The notes under the pieces were generated by a model. It saw nothing but the letters and a program-made list of their open reading frames with translations, was not told the DNA's origin and did not search any database. Shown one piece after another: positions 43,558 through 50,554 of a stretch of DNA of 64,000 nt (the first letter of the stretch is position 1; every line of letters starts with the position of its first letter). The DNA comes from Sphingomonas aurantiaca. Lineage in GTDB: Bacteria > Pseudomonadota > Alphaproteobacteria > Sphingomonadales > Sphingomonadaceae. The stretch spans positions 558,001 to 622,000 of the forward strand of contig NZ_QAOG01000002.1 of assembly GCF_003050705.1 (NCBI RefSeq). Direction: 5' to 3'. A program made the translations under genes and the position numbers.

Positions 43558-43965
43558 TTAAGCGGCGTAGCGCTCCGCGGTTTCTCGGATGAGCGCGATC
43601 ATGTTCGGGATGCCTTGCGTCCGGTTCGAGCTCAGCTGCTTGCTCAGGTCGAACGGTTCGAGTTCCGCCTTGATGTCGGTCGCGACGATCGCGCCTGGCG
43701 CCTGATCCTGGACCGTCAGCAACACCAGCGCGATTATCCCCTTGGTGATCGCGGCATTCGAGTCCGCGAGGAAATGCAGTCGGCCGTCGTCGGTCGTGGT
43801 CGGATATACCCACACCGACGCCGAACAACCGCGCACCAACGTCGCATCGGTCTTGAGCGCATCGGGCATCGGTTCCAGCTCGCGGCCCAGATCGATCAGC
43901 AGGCGATAGCGATCGTCGGGTTCGAGGAAGTCATATTCCTCGCGGATGTCGGTGAGAGTGGCCAT
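43558..43965 (-). CDS. sufE: SufE cysteine-desulfurase activator
   Basis: A 135-residue SufE-fold protein. The sulfur-accepting cysteine is in LVRGCSASVWV, and the C-terminal QGIPNMIALIRETA helix is conserved. It takes persulfide sulfur from a SufS-type desulfurase. The tandem desulfurases at 20.5-22.6 kb are possible donors, but a separate sufS may exist elsewhere. It converges with the ferredoxin gene. Confidence 0.9.
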   Translation of the reverse strand: MATLTDIREEYDFLEPDDRYRLLIDLGRELEPMPDALKTDATLVRGCSASVWVYPTTTDDGRLHFLADSNAAITKGIIALVLLTVQDQAPGAIVATDIKAELEPFDLSKQLSSNRTQGIPNMIALIRETAERYAA

Positions 43966-44037
43966 GGCGCGGATCGGTAGCGGGTCGAAGGTGGCGCTTC
44001 AACAAGATGTTCCCCCGCAAAGGCGGGGGGAGGGGCC

Positions 44038-44277
44038 TCAGAGATCGACCCCGGCGGCGATCGCCTCGAGCTTCTTGATGCGCTCCTTCAAGTCCGCGAT
44101 CTCGATCCGCGATCCGGTCGACACCGCGACGGGCATGCGCCCATCCTGCGCGTGGTCCAGTTCCATGCGCCGCAGCGAGAGCCAGCCGCGCCATCCGGCC
44201 AATCCGGCGCCGACGATCATCGCCAGGCCCGCAAGGCTCGCCAGTGCGAGCGTGATATAGACGTTGGGTTCGATCAT
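44038..44277 (-). CDS. PspB-like small membrane protein, copy 5 (last in psp operon)
   Basis: A 79-residue protein with one N-terminal membrane helix (about 8-32, GLAMIVGAGLAGW) and a short helix at the end (ADLKERIKKLEAIAAG). The LKERI-x-x-LE core is shared with the other PspB-like proteins of the operon, but the tail after it is missing. It follows the previous gene by 12 bp. Function is inferred only from similarity of form and position. Confidence 0.7.
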   Translation of the reverse strand: MIEPNVYITLALASLAGLAMIVGAGLAGWRGWLSLRRMELDHAQDGRMPVAVSTGSRIEIADLKERIKKLEAIAAGVDL

Positions 44278-44289
44278 GTCCGCCTCCTC

Positions 44290-44538
44290 TTAGCGGTCGC
44301 GAAGCCGCTCGATCTCTCGGTCGAGATCGACGCTCTTGTGGTTGTCGGTGATCACGCGCTCCAGCACCTGGATGCGCTCCTTCATCTGTTTCACTTCGTC
44401 GCGAAGCCGTGCCGCCTCGGGATCGTTCACCAGCGAGACGCCCGCGCCGCGCCGGGCGCTTCTATGACGCGCCTTGAAGAGGCTGGTGACCATCACGATC
44501 AGGACGATCATCACGACCATCACCTGTCCACCATTCAT
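44290..44538 (-). CDS. PspB-like small membrane protein, copy 4
   Basis: An 82-residue protein: membrane helix 5-21 (VMVVMIVLIVMVTSLF), basic loop (KARHRSARRG), then a coiled coil with MKERIQVLERVITDN and the end DREIERLRDR. This matches PspB in layout but the sequence has drifted. Its ATG overlaps the stop of the preceding gene by 4 bp (44535-44538). Confidence 0.75.
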   Translation of the reverse strand: MNGGQVMVVMIVLIVMVTSLFKARHRSARRGAGVSLVNDPEAARLRDEVKQMKERIQVLERVITDNHKSVDLDREIERLRDR

Positions 44539-44840
44539 GATCTCATCTCCTGTGTCGTCTTGGTTCCGTTGCGCGGGCGATCGTCGCGAAGCAGTTCGAT
44601 CTCGTCCGACAGTTCGATCCCGCGGTCGGTGACGATCCGTTCAAGGACGCGCATGCGCTGTTCGAGACGTTCCGTGTGAGCAGCATATTGCGCCGCCTTT
44701 TCCGCGGTTTGCGCATTCAGCGCGGTGGCCATCGTTTCCTTGTGCCGCAGCCAGCCCTTGAACATCTCGCTGCCGATACCGAGCGTGACTGGCACGCCGA
44801 CACAGACAATGGCGAGCATGAAAACCGTGAATCCATCCAT
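44535..44840 (-). CDS. PspB-like small membrane protein, copy 3
   Basis: A 101-residue protein with a membrane helix (about 5-24, FMLAIVCVGVPVTLGIG) and a coiled coil LEQRMRVLERIVTDRG, then SDEIELLRDD and a polar tail. The core LERIVTD is nearly identical to that of copies 2 and 4, so these arose by duplication. It is translationally coupled to the gene downstream. Confidence 0.76.
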   Translation of the reverse strand: MDGFTVFMLAIVCVGVPVTLGIGSEMFKGWLRHKETMATALNAQTAEKAAQYAAHTERLEQRMRVLERIVTDRGIELSDEIELLRDDRPRNGTKTTQEMRS

Positions 44841-44852
44841 GACCGATGTTCC

Positions 44853-45149
44853 TCAGCGATTGCGGAGCGCTTCGATCTCGCGGGCGGTACGCTCGGCGGG
44901 ATCGGTGGCGATGCGTTCGAGGACCGCGATCCGTTCCTCGAGCCGGGAGACCTGACCGGCCAGGCGCTCATTTTCGTTCGCGAGCAGAGCGACCTTGCGG
45001 TTTCCGTCGGGATCGCCGGGGTGAGTCTTGCCGCTCCATTCGTCCTCCAGCGCATAGCCATGCTTTGCGCGGATCCATGTGTTGATCACCCATCCGATCG
45101 TCGAGATCGCGATGATCGCGAGCACGAATCCAGGTCCACCCCATCCCAT
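44853..45149 (-). CDS. PspB-like small membrane protein, copy 2
   Basis: A 98-residue protein: membrane helix (about 6-24, GFVLAIIAISTIGWVINTW), a polar linker, and a long coiled coil with LEERIAVLERIATDP and the ending REIEALRNR. It is the first PspB-like gene after pspC, 37 bp downstream. Layout and core motif match PspB, so it should sit in the inner membrane with the coiled coil in the cytoplasm. Confidence 0.77.
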   Translation of the reverse strand: MGWGGPGFVLAIIAISTIGWVINTWIRAKHGYALEDEWSGKTHPGDPDGNRKVALLANENERLAGQVSRLEERIAVLERIATDPAERTAREIEALRNR

Positions 45150-45186
45150 CTCACTTCTCCTTGAACCCCTGTTCCGGGGGTGCGTC

Positions 45187-45570
45187 TCAGCGCAGGCTGT
45201 CGATCTCTGCCGCGAGGCTGTTGCTTGAGCGGCTGGTGTAATGCGTCTCGATGTCGGCGAGGCGGCGGTCGATGTCGCGGAACTTGCTGCGGACCTCGGC
45301 GGTCGAGCGCTTAGGGTTCGAGCGGACGCCCTGCCAGAACTTCGCGTCGTCGGGCGTCTCGTACAGCCCGATCGGCTTGGCGTGGCCCATCCAGGCGACC
45401 ATCCAATAGGCCAGCAGCGTCCAGGGGAAGCCCCCGGCGAGCGTCAGCACGACCATCGCGACACGGACGAAGAGCACGTCGACGCCGGTGTAATCGGCGA
45501 TCCCGGCGCAGACGCCCTTCCACTTGGCATTCTGCTTATCGAGATAAAACTGGGTGCGGCTGCCGGACAT
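45187..45570 (-). CDS. pspC: Phage-shock protein C
   Basis: A 127-residue PspC-domain membrane protein. FYLDKQNAKWKGVCAGIADY and FVRVAMVVLTLAGG are family signatures, with a helix to about residue 61. The C-terminal cytoplasmic tail ends in IDRRLADIE ... LAAEIDSLR, the same kind of helix found at the end of the extra PspB-like proteins. PspC senses envelope stress and binds PspB and PspA. It starts 1 bp after the pspB stop. Confidence 0.9.
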   Translation of the reverse strand: MSGSRTQFYLDKQNAKWKGVCAGIADYTGVDVLFVRVAMVVLTLAGGFPWTLLAYWMVAWMGHAKPIGLYETPDDAKFWQGVRSNPKRSTAEVRSKFRDIDRRLADIETHYTSRSSNSLAAEIDSLR

Positions 45571-45571
45571 T

Positions 45572-45871
45572 TCAGTTCCTCCGATCCATGGGGCGGTCAG
45601 GCGTGCGGTCGGACTGGCGGTCCGACAGATACGGCGATGGCGTGGTGCCGAGTCCCGGCTTCCAGTCGGGATTGTCGGCGGCGATGATGCGTTCGACGGT
45701 CATGACGCGGTCTTCGAGACGGCGAGCGAGCGCCTGCATCTCGTCGAGCAGCTTCTCGTCTTCGACGGTGATCCGCGGCGCCTGCTTCCACTTGGTGATG
45801 TAATGCAGGATTACCCACGGCAGCCCGATGAACAGGACGGCGCAGACCAGAACGGGGGTCAGATCATCCAT
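45572..45871 (-). CDS. pspB: Phage-shock protein B
   Basis: A 99-residue PspB. The membrane helix is LVCAVLFIGLPWVILHYITKWK, and the coiled coil LEDRVMTVERIIAADNPDWK has the conserved DNPDWK-type motif of true PspB. The tail is Asp/Arg-rich. It lies 1 bp after pspA and 1 bp before pspC, the usual A-B-C order. It should form the sensor complex with PspC. Confidence 0.9.
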   Translation of the reverse strand: MDDLTPVLVCAVLFIGLPWVILHYITKWKQAPRITVEDEKLLDEMQALARRLEDRVMTVERIIAADNPDWKPGLGTTPSPYLSDRQSDRTPDRPMDRRN

Positions 45872-45872
45872 C

Positions 45873-46538
45873 TCAATCGTCCTTCTTCATGCGCGCCTTG
45901 AGCGCGGCGAGCTGGGCATCGACCTTGTCGTTGCTGCGCAGTTCGGCGATTTCCTCTTCGAGCGTTTTGACGACGCCGAGCCCCATCGCGTCCGCGCGGC
46001 CTTCGGCCTCGTCGACGCGGCGGTCGAGGATGTCGAAGCGGCTGAACGCCTCGTGCGTCTTCGGGCCGTTGTACATCTCGCGGAGGCGAGTGCGATTGTT
46101 CGCGCTCTCGAGCCGCGTCTGCACCGCGTTCTGCTTGGTGCGCGCCTCGCGCAGCTTGGTCTGCAGCTTGGCGATGTCCTCTTCGGACGCGCGCAGCGCA
46201 TCGTCGAGCACGCCGACTTCGGCCTTAAGCTGCTCGGCCATGTCGAACGCCTTCTGGCGCTCGACCAGCGCGGCCTTGGCGAGGTCCTCGCGGTCCTTGC
46301 TCAATGCCAGCTCGGCCTTCTCGGTCCAGTTATCCTGAAGCTGTTCGAGCTTCGAGATATGGCGGCGCATCTCCTTCTGGTCGGCAATGGTGCGCGCGGC
46401 GGAGGCGCGAACCTCGACCAGCGTCTCCTCCATTTCGAGGATGATCATGCGGATCATCTTCGACGGGTCCTCGGCCTTCTCGATGAGATCGGCGAAGTTG
46501 GCGGCGACGATGTCGCGGGTGCGGGAAAAGATGCCCAT
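45873..46538 (-). CDS. pspA: Phage-shock protein A (ESCRT-III-like)
   Basis: A 221-residue almost wholly helical protein of the PspA/Vipp1/IM30 family. The N-terminal amphipathic helix (MGIFSRTRDIVAANFADLIE) inserts in the membrane, followed by the long hairpin (about 25-145). It supports the stressed inner membrane and inhibits PspF. The ATG is at 46538 (MGIFSRT, with TAGGA upstream); a longer reading adds an unlikely leader. The C-terminus carries EEEIAELR, similar to the tails of the smaller psp proteins. Confidence 0.93.
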   Translation of the reverse strand: MGIFSRTRDIVAANFADLIEKAEDPSKMIRMIILEMEETLVEVRASAARTIADQKEMRRHISKLEQLQDNWTEKAELALSKDREDLAKAALVERQKAFDMAEQLKAEVGVLDDALRASEEDIAKLQTKLREARTKQNAVQTRLESANNRTRLREMYNGPKTHEAFSRFDILDRRVDEAEGRADAMGLGVVKTLEEEIAELRSNDKVDAQLAALKARMKKDD

Positions 46539-46590
46539 GTAATTCCTACTCCAGGGGTCGGCCCGACGCTCTTGCGAGTCCGTCGGGGTC

Positions 46591-46734
46591 TTATGCCACA
46601 ATCGCGGTGTGTACCGCGACAGGCGCTGCGGTGGTTGCCGTGGCCGGGCCGACTGCGCCGAGCACGCAGGTCGTGCTGAAGACGATGGTGCAGAGGACGG
46701 CGGCGACGGTGCGGGCGATGTCGGTCTTGATCAT
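46591..46734 (-). CDS. Small secreted peptide gene leading the psp operon (47 aa)
   Basis: A 47-codon reading frame with a strong AAAGGGG ribosome site 7 bp before its ATG, between the sigma-54 promoter and pspA. The product (MIKTDIARTVAAVLCTIVFS...) has a hydrophobic helix with a cysteine pair region and an Ala/Thr/Val-rich end, like a signal peptide or a small membrane peptide. I do not recognise it. It could be a leader that adjusts expression or an envelope-stress peptide. Confidence 0.6.
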   Translation of the reverse strand: MIKTDIARTVAAVLCTIVFSTTCVLGAVGPATATTAAPVAVHTAIVA

Positions 46735-46790
46735 GGTGGGTCCCCTTTAAGGATGGTCGTTTCCGCGGTTTGGCGGGTTGCCTGAACCAT

Positions 46791-46806
46791 TGCATCTTGC
46801 GTGCCA
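46791..46806 (-). promoter_or_regulatory. Sigma-54 (RpoN) promoter of the psp operon
   Basis: On the minus strand TGGCACGCAAGATGCA fits the -24/-12 consensus TGGCACG-N4-TTGCA with one change in the -12 box. The GG and GC doublets are exactly 10 bp apart, as sigma-54 needs. It lies 57 bp before the 47-aa gene, and transcription would start near 46780. Confidence 0.85.
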
Positions 46807-46840
46807 GTTTTGAAAACGGCGCAATTGCAAGGCTTTGCGC
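46807..46840. promoter_or_regulatory. Candidate PspF binding region (inverted repeats)
   Basis: Right upstream of the sigma-54 site are GTTTTGAAAAC (46807-46817), a palindrome, and GCGCAA (46819-46824) with TTGCGC (46835-46840), an inverted repeat with 10-bp spacing. The enhancer-type protein PspF is encoded just beyond, divergently. Such sites would serve psp activation and pspF self-control. Confidence 0.5.
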
Positions 46841-46906
46841 GAAAGTGCCGCCGCGTGTTTCGCCGGGAGCTTGCCAAGAGTTGGGAATTCGCGCCACATC
46901 TTCGCC

Positions 46907-47947
46907 ATGGAGCGAACCACACAGGTCATCGGCGAGTCCGGCACGTTCATGGCGGCGCTCGAACGCGCGTCGCGCGCCGCTGCGCTCGACCGCCCGGTGC
47001 TGGTGATCGGCGAGCGTGGCACCGGCAAGGAACTGGTCGCCGAGCGTCTCCACCGGCTGTCGCCGAGGTGGGATCAGCCTTTGGTCATCATGAACTGCGC
47101 GGCGCTGCCCGAGACGCTGATCGAGGCGGAATTGTTCGGGCATGAGGCGGGCGCGTTCACCGGCGCGACCAAGGCACGCACGGGGCGGTTCGAGGAGGCG
47201 GATGGCGGCACGCTGTTCCTCGACGAGCTCGGCACGCTGTCGATGGCGGCGCAGGACCGGCTGTTGCGCGCGGTCGAATATGGCGAGATCACGCGGATCG
47301 GATCGTCGCGGCCGATGCGCGTCGATGTGCGGATCGTCGCGGCGACCAACGAGCATCTGCCCGACAAGGTCGACCGGCACGAGTTTCGCGCCGATCTGCT
47401 CGACCGGCTGTCGTTCGAGGTGGTGACGTTGCCACCGCTCAGGGCGCGGTCGGGTGACGTCGTCGTGCTCGCCGAGCATTTCGGGCGGCGGATGGCGTCC
47501 GAGCTTGGGCGTGAGCGCTGGGAGGGGTTCGGCCCGGCGGCTATGGATGCGCTGGTCGCGCATCGTTGGCCGGGCAACGTCCGCGAATTGCGCAACGTCG
47601 TCGAGCGCGCGGTGTATCGCTGGGAGCAGGCAGGCCCGATCGACGCGATCGAGATCGATCCGTTCCAGTCGCCGCACCGGCCCGGGGCGACGACGGCGCC
47701 GAAGCCGCCGGCGGTGGCGGCGTCGCGACCGGCCGAAGCGGACGACGGCGATGATCCGGTGGTGGCGTGCGAAGAGGGGCCGTCGGACTTCAAGTCGCGC
47801 GTATCGCGGTTCGAACGTGATCTGCTAGCAAGGGCGCTGGCGGAGCACCGGTTCAACCAGCGCGCCACCGCGGACGCGCTGGGGTTGAGCTACGACCAGC
47901 TTCGCCACGCCCTGAAACGCCACGACCTGCTCAACGCGGGGGGGTGA
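46907..47947 (+). CDS. pspF: PspF-type sigma-54 enhancer-binding activator
   Basis: A 346-residue AAA activator with no N-terminal sensor domain. Walker A is IGERGTGKELV, the sigma-54 contact loop is GAFTGATKAR, Walker B is GGTLFLDELGTL, and RWPGNVRELRN follows. A C-terminal helix-turn-helix (RATADALGLSYDQLRHALK) binds DNA. Lack of a sensory domain is typical of PspF, which is held inactive by PspA. It is divergent from the psp operon and ends before a large inverted repeat. Confidence 0.92.
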   Translation: MERTTQVIGESGTFMAALERASRAAALDRPVLVIGERGTGKELVAERLHRLSPRWDQPLVIMNCAALPETLIEAELFGHEAGAFTGATKARTGRFEEADGGTLFLDELGTLSMAAQDRLLRAVEYGEITRIGSSRPMRVDVRIVAATNEHLPDKVDRHEFRADLLDRLSFEVVTLPPLRARSGDVVVLAEHFGRRMASELGRERWEGFGPAAMDALVAHRWPGNVRELRNVVERAVYRWEQAGPIDAIEIDPFQSPHRPGATTAPKPPAVAASRPAEADDGDDPVVACEEGPSDFKSRVSRFERDLLARALAEHRFNQRATADALGLSYDQLRHALKRHDLLNAGG

Positions 47948-48040
47948 AGCGATCGTCCCCCGGCCGGGGGAGGTGGCGCCGATTGCGACGGAGGGGGAGG
48001 ACACGGCGCCGATGTTTCACATGCCGCCCCGTCCCACCTC

Positions 48041-48122
48041 CGTCATCCTGACGAAAGTCAGGACCCAGAGCAAAGCAGGGCGGCGTTCGTAACCCTGGGT
48101 CCTGACTTTCGTCAGGATGACG
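48041..48122. repeat. Long perfect inverted repeat with 28-bp arms
   Basis: Arms 48041-48068 and 48095-48122 are exact reverse complements over 28 bp around a 26-bp centre. The arm core (CTGACTTTCGTCAGGATGAC on one strand) reappears at 30844-30870 and in part at 54364-54393. It lies between the convergent pspF and antiporter genes, downstream of another palindrome (about 47951-47995) of the CCTCCCC family. Confidence 0.85.
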
Positions 48123-48136
48123 ATGGGGGGTGGGCG

Positions 48137-49345
48137 TCAGCCGCTCTTCCGCACCAACCCCGCCAGTTTCTTCAACTTCGGCGCCACCATCGGCACGGTC
48201 AGCATCGTGCTTGCGAGCGCCATCAGCAGCAGCGCTGTGAACGTCTCGTTGGTGATGATCTTCTTGTCGAGCAGGATATTGACGAAGATGATCATGATGA
48301 GCGCCTTGGTCTGGAGCAGCCAGCCGATCGCCGAGGCCTCGCCCGGCCGCCACTTCAGGATGCGCCCGGCGGCGTGAACCCCCGCGAGCTTGCCGCCGAC
48401 CGACGCCAGTAGTAGCAGCGCCGCCGCGCCGAACACCGCGAACCCGCCGACCGCCCACTGCGTCTTCAGCCCGGTCGACAGGAAGAATACCGGCATCACC
48501 GCGAGCAGCACGAGGTGGCGGAACTGGTCCATCCTCGCCGTCGTGAACCATTTGGAATCGAGCACCGCGCCCGACAGGAACGCGCCGACCATGAAGTGCA
48601 GCCCCGCCCAGTCCGCTGCGAACCCGCAGCCGGCAAGCCAGATCAGGCTGACATACCAGCGGTCGCGCTCTTCGATCTTCGCCATGAGCTTGCGCACCAG
48701 CAGCGTCGCGATCGCGAACCCGACGAGGAAGCCGCCCTGTCGGCCGACTCGCTCCCAGTCGAGCAGGATCAGCGCCAGCACGCCCCAGATCGCGATGTCG
48801 TCGAGGCTCGCATAGCGCAGGATGCGCTGGCCGATCGGTTCGCGGAGGATCTCGAGCTTCTCGAGGAACAGCACGAGGATTGGCAACGCGGTGACCGCGC
48901 AGGCCATGCCGATGCCCAGCACCACCTGCCACGTCGCGCCCGACGGGCCTGCCCAGCCGGGGTAGCGCAGCATCATCACCGCGGCGATGCTGCCGGTGAC
49001 GAGCGGTACCGCGAGCGCGAGCCCAGCGGTCACGCCGGTCTCGCCGCGGCGTTTCCACGCCTCGCCCAGGTCGAGCTCGATGCCCGCGACCCAGACGAAC
49101 ATCATCACCGCCCACCAGGCGATGCCGTTCAGCGAGCCCAACGTCGCCGGGGTGAAGATCGTCGCATAATAATCGGGATAGGCCGCGCCGAGCACGCCCG
49201 GCCCCAGCAGGATGCCGCCGAAGATCTGCACCACCACCAGCGGCGCCCAATAATCGGTCCGCCCGAGCCGCCACACCAGATACGGCACGGTAAAGATGAT
49301 GAGTAGCGCGAGGAGGAAAACCTCCGTCGGCGTCATGGCGTGCAT
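48137..49345 (-). CDS. CPA2-family cation:proton antiporter (KefB-like membrane domain)
   Basis: A 402-residue membrane protein with about 12 helices, starting at MHAMTPTEVF. The charged helix is VWVAGIELDLGEAW, and the ALPILVLFLEKLEIL and SLDDIAIWG segments are typical of the Na+/H+ exchanger fold. It lacks the cytoplasmic TrkA-N domain of KefB/C. GGGGGA precedes the ATG at 49345. The ion is unknown. Confidence 0.83.
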   Translation of the reverse strand: MHAMTPTEVFLLALLIIFTVPYLVWRLGRTDYWAPLVVVQIFGGILLGPGVLGAAYPDYYATIFTPATLGSLNGIAWWAVMMFVWVAGIELDLGEAWKRRGETGVTAGLALAVPLVTGSIAAVMMLRYPGWAGPSGATWQVVLGIGMACAVTALPILVLFLEKLEILREPIGQRILRYASLDDIAIWGVLALILLDWERVGRQGGFLVGFAIATLLVRKLMAKIEERDRWYVSLIWLAGCGFAADWAGLHFMVGAFLSGAVLDSKWFTTARMDQFRHLVLLAVMPVFFLSTGLKTQWAVGGFAVFGAAALLLLASVGGKLAGVHAAGRILKWRPGEASAIGWLLQTKALIMIIFVNILLDKKIITNETFTALLLMALASTMLTVPMVAPKLKKLAGLVRKSG

Positions 49346-49584
49346 GCAGATCCCCCGGCACCGATCGGTTCCCCCCGCCGGCTTTGTGTCGGTCACGTTG
49401 ATATTCTGCCGCGCGCGCGGGGGCAATATGCGCGCGTGGTTGCAGAACCGTCCCCGGACCGGTCTTGTGGATGCCTCAATTCGGGACAGGCAGGCGAAGC
49501 CTCGATGGATCGGCTCGCCGAACGGCGGCGTTCCATGCGATTGAACGCGCGGCGTTGCTGGCGCCGGAGGAAGAGGATGTTCGG

Positions 49585-50505
49585 ATGAAACGATCGGTAA
49601 TCGCGCTCGCGCTGTTCGCTGCCCCCGCCTTTGCGCAGGCGTCGGCGCCGTTCACGGTGAACGGGCAGGGGTTCGCGACGTTGCAGGAGGCGGTGTCGTC
49701 GATCCGCATGGGCACCGCGACGATCCTGATCGCGCCCGGCACCTACCGGCAATGCGCGGTGCAGGCGGGGGGACACATCACCTTCAAGGCGGTCCAGCCG
49801 GGCACCGCGATCTTCGAGGGCGTCGCGTGTGAGGACAAGGCGGCGCTGGTCCTGCGTGGACAGGGCTCGGTCGTCGATGGCCTCGTTTTCCGCGGCTACC
49901 GGGTGTCCGACGGCAATGGCGCGGGCATCCGTACCGAGATGGGCGACCTGACCGTCACCAATGCGATGTTCCTGAACAGCCAGGAAGGGATCCTCGGCGG
50001 CGAGCCGATCGGCCAGACGATCCGGATCGATCGTTCGACCTTTTCGGGGCTCGGCCAGTGCGACGAGTCGCCGAGTTGCTCGCATGCGATCTATCTGGCG
50101 AACAAGGGCAGCGTGACGATCACCCATTCGCGGTTCGAGCGCGGGACGGGAGGCCATTACGTCAAGCTGCGCGTGCCGACCGTGACGATCACCGACAATA
50201 GCTTCGACGATACGGCGGGCGCCAAGACCAACTACATGATCGACTTGCCCGAAGGCGCCACCGGGCTGATCGCGCGCAACACCTTCGTGCAGGGGAAGCA
50301 GAAGGAGAACCACACCGGGCTGATCGTCGTCGCCGCGGAGGCCAAGACGTATCGCTCGACCGGATTGCGCGTCGAGGACAATGACGCGCGGTTGTCGCCG
50401 GGGGATGCGAGCAGCCCGGCCTTCCTCGCCGATTACAGCCACGACCGGCTGGCACTGGGGACGAACCGGTTGGGGCCTGGGTTGCGCGCGTTCGAGACGC
50501 GCTGA
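49585..50505 (+). CDS. Secreted right-handed beta-helix protein
   Basis: A 306-residue exported protein with a signal peptide (MKRSVIALALFAAPAFA). The body is a run of short beta-strand turns (about ten of them, LTVTNAMFLNSQEGI, VTITHSRFERGTG, VTITDNSFDD) typical of parallel beta-helices of the pectin-lyase type. No catalytic signature could be read. A polysaccharide substrate is plausible. AGAGGA precedes the ATG. It converges with the phosphatase gene. Confidence 0.78.
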   Translation: MKRSVIALALFAAPAFAQASAPFTVNGQGFATLQEAVSSIRMGTATILIAPGTYRQCAVQAGGHITFKAVQPGTAIFEGVACEDKAALVLRGQGSVVDGLVFRGYRVSDGNGAGIRTEMGDLTVTNAMFLNSQEGILGGEPIGQTIRIDRSTFSGLGQCDESPSCSHAIYLANKGSVTITHSRFERGTGGHYVKLRVPTVTITDNSFDDTAGAKTNYMIDLPEGATGLIARNTFVQGKQKENHTGLIVVAAEAKTYRSTGLRVEDNDARLSPGDASSPAFLADYSHDRLALGTNRLGPGLRAFETR

Positions 50506-50516
50506 GCGAGCCACTA

Positions 50517-50540
50517 ATCCTCCCCTCGGCGGGGGAGGAT
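50517..50540. terminator. Bidirectional hairpin between convergent genes
   Basis: ATCCTCCCC-TCGGC-GGGGGAGGAT starts 12 bp after the beta-helix gene and ends 15 bp before the phosphatase stop. The 9-bp arms are identical to those at 40157-40180, differing only in the loop. Confidence 0.55.
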
Positions 50541-50554
50541 CGGTGGCTAAACGG

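Noticed and set aside
46539..46601. Longer PspA start adding 21 residues
   Set aside because: The family begins at MGIFSRT, and the extension overlaps the end of the 47-aa gene with no ribosome site.
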